A stretch of 39,309 nucleotides of DNA from contig JAQBOH010000178.1 in NCBI GenBank assembly GCA_028288125.1, positions 1 to 39,309 on the forward strand, given 5' to 3'. Shown here in pieces: positions 32,534 through 39,309 of the stretch; positions within the stretch are counted from its first letter, which is position 1; every line of letters starts with the position of its first letter. The DNA comes from Mucilaginibacter sp. (GTDB lineage: Bacteria; Bacteroidota; Bacteroidia; Sphingobacteriales; Sphingobacteriaceae). A program made the translations under genes and the position numbers. The notes below the pieces were generated by a model. The model saw only the letters and a list, made by a program, of their open reading frames with translations. It ran no database searches and was not told the origin of the DNA.

Positions 32534-33190
32534 CCATCGGCTCAATAACCCCCGGTTCCATTCAGGAGTATTAATAAATTTCCTGCTGTCAATCCACCAA
32601 ATCCAGAGTACCGTTAACGAAACACCTAAAACCGAGCCTGCGACAACGTCCTCAAAAAAATGCTCGCTCAGGTACATACGCGAAAAGCCTACCATTGTGC
32701 CATAAAACAGCAGCAGGATGGCCCAGCGTTTGTTTTTTAGCAGGTAAGTGAATAAAACGCCCATAGCAAACGCGGTTAGTGTATGCCCAGAGGGAAAACT
32801 GTTATGGCTTAAAATTTCTATCCCTTTTACAAAATGCAGCTTACTAACCTGGTCTTTAAAATATAATTTTGGGCGCGGCGCGTCAAAAATGAATTTGGCC
32901 GCCTGAACAGCCAGGGATGTGATCACGAATGTTGTTGCTGCTAAAAATGCGATTCGGTAATTGTATAAGGCTAAAAGGGCGGCCAGGATGACAGCGGTCC
33001 AGCCATTGCCCAAATCGGTGATATACGGCTCAATGCTATCCAAAAAATCGGTATGCCTGCCGTTTACTGCAAAGTAAATTTGTTCCTTCGTAAAAATGAC
33101 TTTGATAACCAGGCAGCCGGCTAACAGGATGAGGTACAGGATAAAGAACAGCCTTATCTGCTGCAAAACCCCTTTAATGCCTATATTCAT
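32528..33190 (-). CDS. PAP2-family membrane phosphatase
   Basis: 220 residues from the ATG at 33190; the frame is open 36 codons further but that would run into the divergent permease gene. About six membrane helices and the three PAP2 motifs: KFIFDAPRP, SFPSGHT and SRMYLSEHFFEDV. Such enzymes dephosphorylate undecaprenyl pyrophosphate or phosphatidic acid at the inner membrane. The last residues (LLSRWS) and the stop codon come from the word repeat. Confidence 0.88.
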   Translation of the reverse strand: MNIGIKGVLQQIRLFFILYLILLAGCLVIKVIFTKEQIYFAVNGRHTDFLDSIEPYITDLGNGWTAVILAALLALYNYRIAFLAATTFVITSLAVQAAKFIFDAPRPKLYFKDQVSKLHFVKGIEILSHNSFPSGHTLTAFAMGVLFTYLLKNKRWAILLLFYGTMVGFSRMYLSEHFFEDVVAGSVLGVSLTVLWIWWIDSRKFINTPEWNRGLLSRWS

Positions 33191-33232
33191 TGCGCAAAAT
33201 AAGCATATCCTTATTGAATCCAAAAAAATGGT

Positions 33233-33240
33233 TATGTTTG
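33233..33240 (+). promoter_or_regulatory. Candidate -7 box for the amino-acid permease
   Basis: TATGTTTG, matching TAnnTTTG, 27 bases before the ATG. A TTG at 33214-33216 is only 16 bases away, shorter than usual. Confidence 0.45.
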
Positions 33241-33267
33241 AAATGGCAGTGAAAGCCTTTAAAATAG

Positions 33268-35004
33268 ATGTCGAATAGCTTATTCCGTAAAAAATCAATT
33301 GAAAAAATATTAGCCGACGCCGAAAAGGGCCACGGCGATCACGGCGGTTTGGGCCCTAAGCTCAACAGGGCGTTAAAAGTTAAGGACCTTACCTTTTTGG
33401 GTATTGCCGCTGTAATAGGCACCGGGGTGTTCACTGCGATTGGTTCGGCCAGCTACCATGGCGGCCCGGCCGTAATATTGCTTTTTACTTTTACGGCCAT
33501 TGCATGCGGGTTCGCGGCGTATTGTTATGCTGAATTTGCGTCGGCCGTACCGGTATCCGGCAGCGCCTATACCTATTCTTATATCGCTTTCGGCGAGATA
33601 TTCGCATGGATAATAGGATGGGACCTGTTAATGGAATATGCCATTGGCAATATTGCGGTGGCTATCTCATGGAGCCAGTATTTTGTGCGCGTCCTGGCCG
33701 GATTTAACATACACGTGCCCGAATGGATGACGATGGACTACATGTCGGCGCATAGTGGTTTTAATGACGCGACCGGCCAATTGACTCATGGCAAAACGTT
33801 AGCCGGCATGGATGAAAGCCTGAGAAATGCATACAACGCCTGGGCCCACGCGCCGGGGTTGGGAGATTTCAGGATCGTTATGAATATTCCGGCATTGCTT
33901 ATCGTGGTGCTCATTACCTATATCGTTTACATCGGGATCAAGGAATCCAAAAAAACGAATAATATACTGGTAATAACGAAATTGGGAATTATTTTGGTGG
34001 TGATTGTTGCCGGCGCGTTTTATGTTGACCCGGGTAACTGGCACCCGTTTATGCCCAACGGATTTGGTGGCGTGATGAAAGGCGTTTCGGCGGTGTTTTT
34101 TGCCTATATCGGTTTTGACGCTATATCTACAACGGCCGAGGAATGCGAAAAACCACAGCGCGATCTGCCACGGGCCATGTTTAATACATTGATCATTTGT
34201 ACCGTACTATATATTGTCCTGGTGCTGGTATTAACCGGCATGACCAACTTTACCAGGCTCAATGTTGCCGATCCGCTGGCCTTCGTTTTCCAGGATCAGC
34301 ATTCAAAAGTAACCAACTGGATTTCGGGTATTATTTCGGTTAGCGCAATTGTTGTTATTGCTTCGGTATTATTGGTATATCAATTGGGCCAGCCGCGTAT
34401 TTGGATGAGCATGAGCCGGGACGGTTTGCTTCCGAAAGTATTTTCGCGTATCCATCCAAAATATCATACGCCTTCATTTTCAACTATTGTAACCGGGTTT
34501 GTTGTGGCTGTACCCGCCCTGTTTCTTAATCTTGATGTAGTGCTGGCTTTAACGAGCATAGGGACGCTTTTCGCGTTTGTATTGGTATGCGGTGGCGTAC
34601 TGATGCTGAACAGCCAGCCTCATAATAAGCTTTACTCGAAGTTTAAAGTGCCTTATTTGAACGGAAAATATATTGTGCCGGGGCTGTTTGTGGCCTGCCT
34701 GGGTTCGGTTTTATACTGGGCCCCTGAATACTTCAGGCAGCTAATGAATACAGAGGGTGTGCCAATGATCATATTCTTTATTGTTGCCGCGATTGTGATG
34801 GTGTTCACGTATATCCGTAATTATTCTCTGATACCGGTGCTTGGACTGCTAAGCTGTTTTTATTTAATGGCACAGGAAAGTTTTACCAACTGGGCAAGGT
34901 TCGTTATCTGGCTGGTGATTGGCCTGGTGATCTACTTCACTTACGGCTATAAGAACAGCGTCATCGCAAAAGAGCGGCGGGCCGCCAAATTGACTGGCCG
35001 GTAG
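33268..35004 (+). CDS. APC-family amino-acid permease
   Basis: 578 residues, about twelve to fourteen membrane helices. The first helix carries the APC motif GIAAVIGTGVFTAIGSA, then YAEFASAVPVSGSAYTYSY. GFDAISTTAEECEKPQRDLP marks helix 6-7 as in the cationic amino-acid (YfnA/CAT) subgroup. A soluble insert between helices 4 and 5 (MDYMSAHSGFNDATGQLTHG onwards) is longer than in most bacterial members. Inner-membrane uptake of amino acids; substrate unknown. Divergent from the PAP2 gene. Confidence 0.92.
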   Translation: MSNSLFRKKSIEKILADAEKGHGDHGGLGPKLNRALKVKDLTFLGIAAVIGTGVFTAIGSASYHGGPAVILLFTFTAIACGFAAYCYAEFASAVPVSGSAYTYSYIAFGEIFAWIIGWDLLMEYAIGNIAVAISWSQYFVRVLAGFNIHVPEWMTMDYMSAHSGFNDATGQLTHGKTLAGMDESLRNAYNAWAHAPGLGDFRIVMNIPALLIVVLITYIVYIGIKESKKTNNILVITKLGIILVVIVAGAFYVDPGNWHPFMPNGFGGVMKGVSAVFFAYIGFDAISTTAEECEKPQRDLPRAMFNTLIICTVLYIVLVLVLTGMTNFTRLNVADPLAFVFQDQHSKVTNWISGIISVSAIVVIASVLLVYQLGQPRIWMSMSRDGLLPKVFSRIHPKYHTPSFSTIVTGFVVAVPALFLNLDVVLALTSIGTLFAFVLVCGGVLMLNSQPHNKLYSKFKVPYLNGKYIVPGLFVACLGSVLYWAPEYFRQLMNTEGVPMIIFFIVAAIVMVFTYIRNYSLIPVLGLLSCFYLMAQESFTNWARFVIWLVIGLVIYFTYGYKNSVIAKERRAAKLTGR

Positions 35005-35112
35005 TTGAGGTGGAATGTTGTAATGTAACATTGCGATGAGCGAAACATGATTTAATAGACAAAATAGTTGGTAAGACCTTTGTAATAAACTGTGTTACAA
35101 TCAGATATAAGG

Positions 35113-35145
35113 AACAAATTGAAATCGATTTCAATTTGTTTTTTT
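35113..35145 (+). terminator. Terminator-like palindrome after the permease
   Basis: AACAAATTGAAATC and GATTTCAATTTGTT are a perfect 28-base palindrome followed by TTTTT. It suits termination of the permease transcript; it also marks the left edge of the transposase remnant, which starts six bases later. Confidence 0.75.
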
Positions 35146-35150
35146 GTTTT

Positions 35151-35870
35151 ATGAAATCATCAAAAAAAAGGCGTGTTTAAACTGTAAAAGCACCGCAGTT
35201 ATTAGATGGGGCAAGCAGAATAATAAGCAACGTTATAAGTGTAAAGCCTGTGGTTTATTGTTTATACGCCAGCATGCGGGAGTAAAGGATAAGAAACAGG
35301 TTTGTGTGGTTTGAGGATTGGGTAATTGGCCGTCAAACATTCAACCAGATTAGTGAAGAAAGTGGCTATACCACCAGGACGTTAAGCCGATATTTCATGC
35401 GTATCTATCCAAATCACCGGTCTTTAGCGTTTATCCTTCAGAACGTGTTAACTTGTTAATAGATGGCACGTATTTCACTAATGATCTATGCCTGATCCTC
35501 TACCGGGACAACACGATAAAGTTCACCCAGTTGTATAGGCTAACTAATGGTGAATGGTATAAAGAACTTAAAGAGGATCTGGAAAATCTGCTTAAGCTCG
35601 GTGTGCAATTGAAAGCATAACCTGTGATGGACACAAGGCGCTGCTTAAGGCGGTCCGTAAAGTGTAAGCAGGCGATTGTCCATCGCTGCCTGGTATACAT
35701 ACAGCGATGTGCAGGATATGGCTTACTTCCCGGCCACAAAGCCAGCCTGGGATTGAATTAAGGCGTATTATTTCTAAGTTTCACCTGATCAAAACAATAA
35801 CAGACTGGGACTATTGGATTAATGCAGGCGCATTGTTAATATATTCCCGACAAACAAACGTTGGCACGTA
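35151..35870 (+). pseudogene. Decayed transposase, IS256-like variant with N-terminal zinc ribbon
   Basis: Reading across frames gives ATG KSSKKRR, then CLNCKSTAVIRWGKQN with KCKACG (zinc ribbon), WFEDWVIGRQTFNQISEESG, LLIDGTYFTNDLC (first catalytic Asp), ITCDGHKALLKAVRK (second Asp), CKQAIVHRCLVYIQRCAGYG and ELRRIISKFHLIKTIT. At least five frame changes separate these blocks, and the C-terminal third with the catalytic Glu is absent. No terminal inverted repeats or target duplication were identified. The right edge touches the stop codon of the DUF885 gene. Family name from recognition only. Confidence 0.8.
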
Positions 35871-35884
35871 CTTCCAACATCCGA

Positions 35885-37675
35885 TCACTGCTTCGCCGCC
35901 CAGGCATCCATCTTGCTCTCCAGCACGCTCAGCGGCATCGAACCGTCTTTCAGCAATTGCTCGTGGAAAGCGGCTATATCAAACTTGCCGCCCAGTTGTT
36001 TCTCGTAACGGCTGCGTAACTCACGTATTTTAAGCGCGCCTATCTTGTAGCCCAGCGCTTGGCCCGGGTTGGTCATGTAACGCTCAATTTCGGCAGTGGC
36101 GCCCTGCTCGTCGATGGCTTCATGGTCCATCATGTATTTAATGGCTTGCTCGCGGGTCATGTTTTTGGTGTGGATGGCCACGTCAACCACCAAACGGACG
36201 GCGCGGTGCATCTCGTCGCCCAGCGCGCCCATGTGCTGGTACGGGTCGTTGTAAAGGCCCAGCTCTTTACCTAACGACTCGCAATACAACGCATAGCCCT
36301 CCGCGTAAGCGTTATCACTCTCAAAACGGCGGAATTTCGGCAGCGAAGTATTTTCCTGCGCCAGGGAAACCTGGTAATGATGGCCCGGAATAGCCTCGTG
36401 CAAAAACAGCGATTCCATGCCCGATGTGGTATTAAATTTGGTGGCATCAAGTATCGGCACATAAAAAATACCGGGGCGGCTGCCGTCGGCGCTGCCGTTG
36501 TTGTATTCGGCGCTGGCCGATGCCGCACGGAACGCTTCCGTTTGCCGTATCTCGAAGGGCGTTTTTGGCACTTTGCTATAAAGCTTTTTTAAGTTAGGCT
36601 GCATACGCTGGTGGATGTTCTCAAACGCGTCGAGCACCTCTTTCGGGGTTTTATAGGGCATAAACCTGGGGTCGTTTTTCATGTATTCAAAAAACGCCGG
36701 CATATCGCCCTTAAAGCCAACCTTGTTTTTAATACTGTCCATCAGCAAGGTAATGCGTGCCACTTCGCGCAAACCCAGTTGATAAATCTCTTCCGGCGTT
36801 TTATCGGTGGTGGTGTTCTGTTTCACCATAAACCGGTACATATCATCCCCGCCCGGCAAAGCCGACATGCCCGAGGTAGACCGCGCATGCGGCAGGTAAT
36901 CACTTTTAAGGTAATCACCCAGTTTTTTGTAGGTGGGCACCACAACGGTCATGATGGCTTTTTTGTAATCATCCGTCAGCCGTTTTTTATCCGCTTCCGG
37001 AAAATCTTTCGGAAAGCTGTTCACAGGGCCGTAAAACAAGCTTTTTTCAGGTGATGCCACCACCATATCCTTCATTTCGGGTATCATTTTTACCACGATA
37101 GACTTTGGCAGCACAATCCCGGTTTTAATACCCTTATTCATATTCCCGATAGCCGTATCGGCCCATAACCGGAACGCTGATAAGCGTTTAAGCCAGTTAT
37201 CATAGTCGGCCACGGTTTTAAACGGCTGCGCGCCCGTGCCCGAACCCCACTGGCCGAGTATAAGCGGTAAGGCAACCATTTGGTTAAAAGGGATATAATG
37301 CGGATGCGCAAAATTCATACCGTCATAATAAATATGCTTATCGAAGCCTTCCAGCACGGTATTCAGCTTATATAATAAAATATCGTATGATAGCTTATCC
37401 TCCTCATCGAGGCCATCGCGGTTAAAAGTTTTCAGTTTATCCAGGTACCCGGCATAAAAATCATGCGCCTGTTTAATAAACACTTCCGAGCCGTCGTTCT
37501 GCAGCAGGGCGTTATAACGGTTATCGCCAATAGAAGTAGCTTCAAGCGGGTAAAGCTTTAGTTTGTCTTCGTAATAATTGTCAAACAGCTTAGCCAGTTC
37601 CTTATTCGGTTCATTCTTTTGCTTGCAGGCCGAAAAAGCTGCAGCCAGGCATAGCAGCATAAATATTTTTTTCAT
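35885..37675 (-). CDS. DUF885 lipoprotein, metallopeptidase-like
   Basis: 596 residues from the ATG at 37675, which starts the lipoprotein signal MKKIFMLLCLAAAFSAC (Cys17); the frame is open 38 codons further but contains no signal. The core motif HEAIPGHHYQ in LFLHEAIPGHHYQVSLAQEN is an HExxxHH-type zinc site, followed by the glutamate of NAYAEGYALYCESLGKELG. DUF885 proteins are probable carboxypeptidase-like M32-clan peptidases on the cell envelope. A transposase remnant ends at its stop codon and no terminator is visible after it. Confidence 0.9.
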   Translation of the reverse strand: MKKIFMLLCLAAAFSACKQKNEPNKELAKLFDNYYEDKLKLYPLEATSIGDNRYNALLQNDGSEVFIKQAHDFYAGYLDKLKTFNRDGLDEEDKLSYDILLYKLNTVLEGFDKHIYYDGMNFAHPHYIPFNQMVALPLILGQWGSGTGAQPFKTVADYDNWLKRLSAFRLWADTAIGNMNKGIKTGIVLPKSIVVKMIPEMKDMVVASPEKSLFYGPVNSFPKDFPEADKKRLTDDYKKAIMTVVVPTYKKLGDYLKSDYLPHARSTSGMSALPGGDDMYRFMVKQNTTTDKTPEEIYQLGLREVARITLLMDSIKNKVGFKGDMPAFFEYMKNDPRFMPYKTPKEVLDAFENIHQRMQPNLKKLYSKVPKTPFEIRQTEAFRAASASAEYNNGSADGSRPGIFYVPILDATKFNTTSGMESLFLHEAIPGHHYQVSLAQENTSLPKFRRFESDNAYAEGYALYCESLGKELGLYNDPYQHMGALGDEMHRAVRLVVDVAIHTKNMTREQAIKYMMDHEAIDEQGATAEIERYMTNPGQALGYKIGALKIRELRSRYEKQLGGKFDIAAFHEQLLKDGSMPLSVLESKMDAWAAKQ

Positions 37676-37751
37676 GTGACGGGTTATATTAAGCTTTAAA
37701 GCTAAGAGATTTTTCGGAAATGGAAAATATAACTGTGCGCCATTCCCGCAC

Positions 37752-37780
37752 GTCATGCCGTAATCGGCATGACTTTTTTT
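37752..37780 (+). terminator. Terminator-like hairpin GTCATGCCG
   Basis: GTCATGCCG, TAAT, CGGCATGAC then seven T on the plus strand. No plus-strand gene precedes it, so it may be a repeat element rather than a working terminator; on the minus strand it lacks a T-run. Confidence 0.5.
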
Positions 37781-37790
37781 GCATTCCAAC

Positions 37791-37857
37791 CTCTCTTTGC
37801 GACCTGCCGTAGAGAAGTCGACGAATCCCGATAGCTATTGGGAGGGTGAGTCAACTC
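37791..37857. repeat. GAGTCAACTCT-type intergenic repeat (copy 2)
   Basis: CCTCTCTTTGCGACCTGCCG, GATAGCTATTGGGAGGG and TGAGTCAACTCTGC. It shares words with 8761-8834, 29281-29296 and 38455-38505, and ends five bases from the stop of the toxin reading frame. Confidence 0.7.
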
Positions 37858-37861
37858 TGCA

Positions 37862-38177
37862 TCATACAAATCCAACCATATTTGATTTAAAAAACCAAAT
37901 CAACAAATCGGCATGCGTACCGGTGCGTACAAGTTCTAACAGATTTATTTGTTCATTTTCATCCCAAATAAGCAGTAGATCTGGTTTTACGTGGCATTCC
38001 CAATAGTCTTTATAATCGCCGCTAAGTTTGTGGGGCCTGTGCTTTAGAAAGCCCTTTATGGCCATTTTCAGCCAGAGTAGTAATTAGTTGCTGTAGTAAT
38101 TGAAAATCTTTAACTGAACGCTTTTTAAGAAGTTTTAAATCTTTCAGAAATTTGGTTGAGGTAACGATTTCGAACAT
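37862..38177 (-). pseudogene. YafQ/RelE-type toxin interrupted by a frameshift
   Basis: Frame 1 from the ATG at 38177 reads MFEIVTSTKFLKDLKLLKKR ending GLSKAQAPQT and a stop. Frame 2 continues with RPHKLSGDYKDYWECHVKPD, LLLIWDENEQINLLELVRTGTH. Joined, these give a typical YafQ mRNA interferase including the HKLSG and ECHV-PD-LLIW motifs and the C-terminal GTH. One extra base within about 38035-38050 (near GGCCCC) would explain the shift. The C-terminus also runs about 12 residues past the usual end. The toxin follows its antitoxin by eight bases. It may be inactive, or a sequencing error may be present. Confidence 0.8.
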
Positions 38178-38185
38178 ACTTAAGC

Positions 38186-38383
38186 CTATATGCTATTAAA
38201 AAGGTCCTCAACGTTTTGGAATTTTTTACCCTTACCTGCTTTTAATTCATTCATTGCCGCTTTGGTGTCGGCATTGGGCATACTGTTTTCTTTTTTCACC
38301 TTAACGGCTACGCCCAACTCTTTTAAAAATTCTTTCACCTGGTGCGTTTTATTATCAGGTACTTTTATCTCAAGTGTTTGCAT
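38186..38383 (-). CDS. Antitoxin of a YafQ-type toxin-antitoxin pair
   Basis: 65 residues from the ATG at 38383 (MQTLEIKVPDNKTHQVKEFL); a TTG two codons earlier is unlikely because it lies in the promoter box. The N-terminal strand and helix resemble small Bacteroidota antitoxins paired with YafQ, and the tail (NELKAGKGKKFQNVEDLFNS) is the flexible toxin-binding part. It would neutralise the toxin and bind its own promoter. Intact, while the toxin is frameshifted. Confidence 0.75.
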   Translation of the reverse strand: MQTLEIKVPDNKTHQVKEFLKELGVAVKVKKENSMPNADTKAAMNELKAGKGKKFQNVEDLFNSI

Positions 38384-38386
38384 ACA

Positions 38387-38417
38387 CAAAAATAAATATT
38401 AATTATTCAATCCGCAA
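38387..38417 (-). promoter_or_regulatory. Promoter of the toxin-antitoxin operon
   Basis: On the minus strand TTG (38415-38417), 20 bases, TATTTTTG (38387-38394). The ATG of the antitoxin follows three bases after the -7 box, so the transcript would be leaderless or nearly so. Confidence 0.55.
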
Positions 38418-38454
38418 TCACAAATCTCAAACCCATTTACGGTCTGCCCCAGAG

Positions 38455-38505
38455 AGAGTTGACCAGCGTAGTCCAAAATGGCTATCGGAATGATGAGTCA
38501 ACTCT
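38455..38505. repeat. AGAGTTGAC/GTCAACTCT inverted repeat (copy 3)
   Basis: Arms AGAGTTGAC (38455-38463) and GTCAACTCT (38497-38505) with GGCTATCGGAATGATGA between. Related to 8761-8834 and 37791-37857, so it brackets the toxin-antitoxin operon with the latter. Confidence 0.75.
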
Positions 38506-38641
38506 GCGCAATACATCTTGGCTCTTGCTTCCTCTCTCGTTCCCAAAACTTTTTTAAAATAGGGTGAAAACACGGTATTTTTTACCATTTCAACACCCTA
38601 CATTTACACCCAGGGTCCTAAACCTTATCACAATTAATAGC

Positions 38642-38950
38642 ATGGAACATTTCACCGTACGAGTAGAATTTCAGGAAGCGCACAACCAATTGGATTATAC
38701 CCGGCTTCACCACGAGATGGAAAACGAGGGTTTCTACAGGCCTTTATTGGCTCATGAAGAAGAAACCGTTTACCACCTGCCCGCGCCGAAACACAATTTG
38801 TACGACGAAGACGACGACGATGCCACCATCCGGGTGTTAGAAGCCGCGCAGAAAGCCGCCGCCGGCACCGGAAAAAAATTCAGCGTGCTGGTAACCAAAG
38901 GAGAAGGCAAGCGCGAATGGTACAGTATTTTAGATATGGTAAAAAAGTGA
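38642..38950 (+). CDS. Small GhoS/DUF2622-like protein
   Basis: 102 residues from the ATG at 38642 (MEHFTVRVEFQEAHNQLDYT); the open frame extends 26 codons further but resembles noncoding sequence. The pattern TVRVEF-RLHHEMENEGFYR, VYHLPAPKHNLY, VLEAAQKAAAGTGKKFSVLV and WYSI matches the small ferredoxin-fold proteins labelled GhoS-like or DUF2622. GhoS of Escherichia coli is an antitoxin that cleaves ghoT mRNA; no ghoT-like gene is adjacent, so that role is not implied. An acidic DEDDDD loop is unusual. Confidence 0.6.
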   Translation: MEHFTVRVEFQEAHNQLDYTRLHHEMENEGFYRPLLAHEEETVYHLPAPKHNLYDEDDDDATIRVLEAAQKAAAGTGKKFSVLVTKGEGKREWYSILDMVKK

Positions 38951-39073
38951 TTTTTCATTTCCGCAGGGCGGCTCAATGAATATCCGTTTTACCGTTCTCG
39001 CAGGGCCGCTCGCAAAAGAGGACCCTGCGTTGAATTAGCTACAGTTGCCCTGAATTTAAAGACCTTTTTGGTT

Positions 39074-39099
39074 TAGTTAGTTAGTTAATTAGTTAGTAT
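39074..39099. repeat. TTAG tandem repeat
   Basis: TAGTTAGTTAGTTAATTAG then TTAGTAT, about six TTAG/TTAA units. A simple-sequence version of the GATTAAG word style, directly next to a long inverted repeat. Confidence 0.8.
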
Positions 39100-39142
39100 G
39101 GATCTGCAGTCCGCAACCGTGATGGTTGCGGATTTGCGATCC
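39100..39142. repeat. Inverted repeat GGATCTGCAGTCCGCAACC
   Basis: GGATCTGCAGTCCGCAACC (39100-39118) and GGTTGCGGATTTGCGATCC (39124-39142) form a long stem with a five-base loop. No T-run follows. Confidence 0.85.
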
Positions 39143-39205
39143 ATTGAATGACTTGGAAGCCGGGTTATATTCAAAATTTTGTAGCTTTATCTTTTAAGAA
39201 TATCA

Positions 39206-39309
39206 ATGGTAGATATAGAAAAATTTGCAAATATCTTAGGTGCGGATACTGTTAAAAGGATCTACGACGACGGGGTATCACAACCTGTACAAGAAACTGG
39301 TAAAATAGC
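39206..39309 (+). CDS. N-terminal fragment, DUF4393-like protein
   Basis: 34 complete codons before the window ends: MVDIEKFANILGADTVKRIY then DDGVSQPVQETGKI. The LYxDG/AxxPxxQETGK pattern resembles the start of DUF4393 proteins, which are of unknown function and often found in accessory regions. Too short for certainty. Confidence 0.5.
   Translation, partial: MVDIEKFANILGADTVKRIYDDGVSQPVQETGKI

Larger units (their letters stand above)
38951..39205. other. Intergenic region with repeats
   Basis: 255 bases without a gene. Contains CGTTCTCGCAGGGCCGCTCG-type words, a TTAG tandem (39074-39099) and the inverted repeat at 39100-39142. No clear promoter box for the next gene, though TATCTTTT at about 39189 is close to TAnnTTTG. 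Confidence 0.6.

Noticed and set aside
36059-37054. Long plus-strand open frames opposite the DUF885 gene
   Set aside because: They are antisense shadows of a well-supported lipoprotein gene; their translations are His/Val/Phe-rich without motifs.
1-39309. tRNA and ribosomal RNA genes
   Set aside because: No cloverleaf with a GTTCGAATC-type T-loop and no rRNA conserved blocks were recognised by eye.

Overview
The window reads as chromosomal DNA from a member of the Bacteroidota, most likely family Sphingobacteriaceae (Mucilaginibacter/Pedobacter-like). This is inferred from three things. The recognisable promoters follow the Bacteroidota pattern (TTG, about 20 bases, TAnnTTTG) and starts rarely show Shine-Dalgarno sequences. 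Families typical of the phylum are present (DUF4251, DUF1080, secreted Gfo/Idh/MocA oxidoreductase, MGH1/GH63-type glucosidase, DUF885 lipoprotein). The arginine genes have the Bacteroidota order. No database search was possible, so gene names rest on motif and family recognition.

Layout. 1-3340 (minus): arginine biosynthesis operon, GNAT acetyltransferase > argG > argC > argD (cut by the window edge). 3732-5812 (minus): SRP RNA gene, a secreted protein of unknown function, and a YpdA-type flavoprotein overlapping it by one base. 6049-10288 (plus): serine hydrolase, Tat-type Gfo/Idh/MocA oxidoreductase and a double DUF1080 protein, suggesting secreted 3-keto-sugar or glycoside chemistry. 10372-12703 (minus): cytochrome bd oxidase cydAB. 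12881-17305 (plus): a small membrane-targeted protein, two probable outer-membrane barrel proteins and, between the barrels, a vanadium-haloperoxidase-like PAP2 lipoprotein. 17391-20191 (plus): RidA, a D-serine-dehydratase/D-threonine-aldolase-type enzyme and an M19 dipeptidase, a likely D-amino-acid or peptide salvage operon with its own promoter. 20684-25569 (plus): universal stress protein, GH63-like glucosidase, Tat-type sugar isomerase. 25614-29880 (minus): a tandem pair of small paralogous proteins of unknown function, a repeat island, a DUF4251 protein, htpG and an FMN reductase. 30028-35004: M3 oligopeptidase, membrane-anchored secreted protein, PAP2 phosphatase (minus), amino-acid permease. 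35151-35870: a heavily frameshifted transposase remnant. 35885-38383 (minus): DUF885 lipoprotein and a YafQ-like toxin/antitoxin pair whose toxin is frameshifted. 38642-39309 (plus): a GhoS/DUF2622-like protein and the start of a DUF4393-like gene.

The most unusual structure is in the intergenic DNA. At least a dozen different families of short, word-like degenerate repeats fill the gaps, often as inverted pairs. Many begin at or within a few bases of a stop codon, and several supply start codons, stop codons or in-frame coding sequence to genes (argC, the D-amino-acid enzyme, ypdA, the PAP2 gene). This stop-codon-anchored repeat pattern is the best candidate here for an undescribed process.
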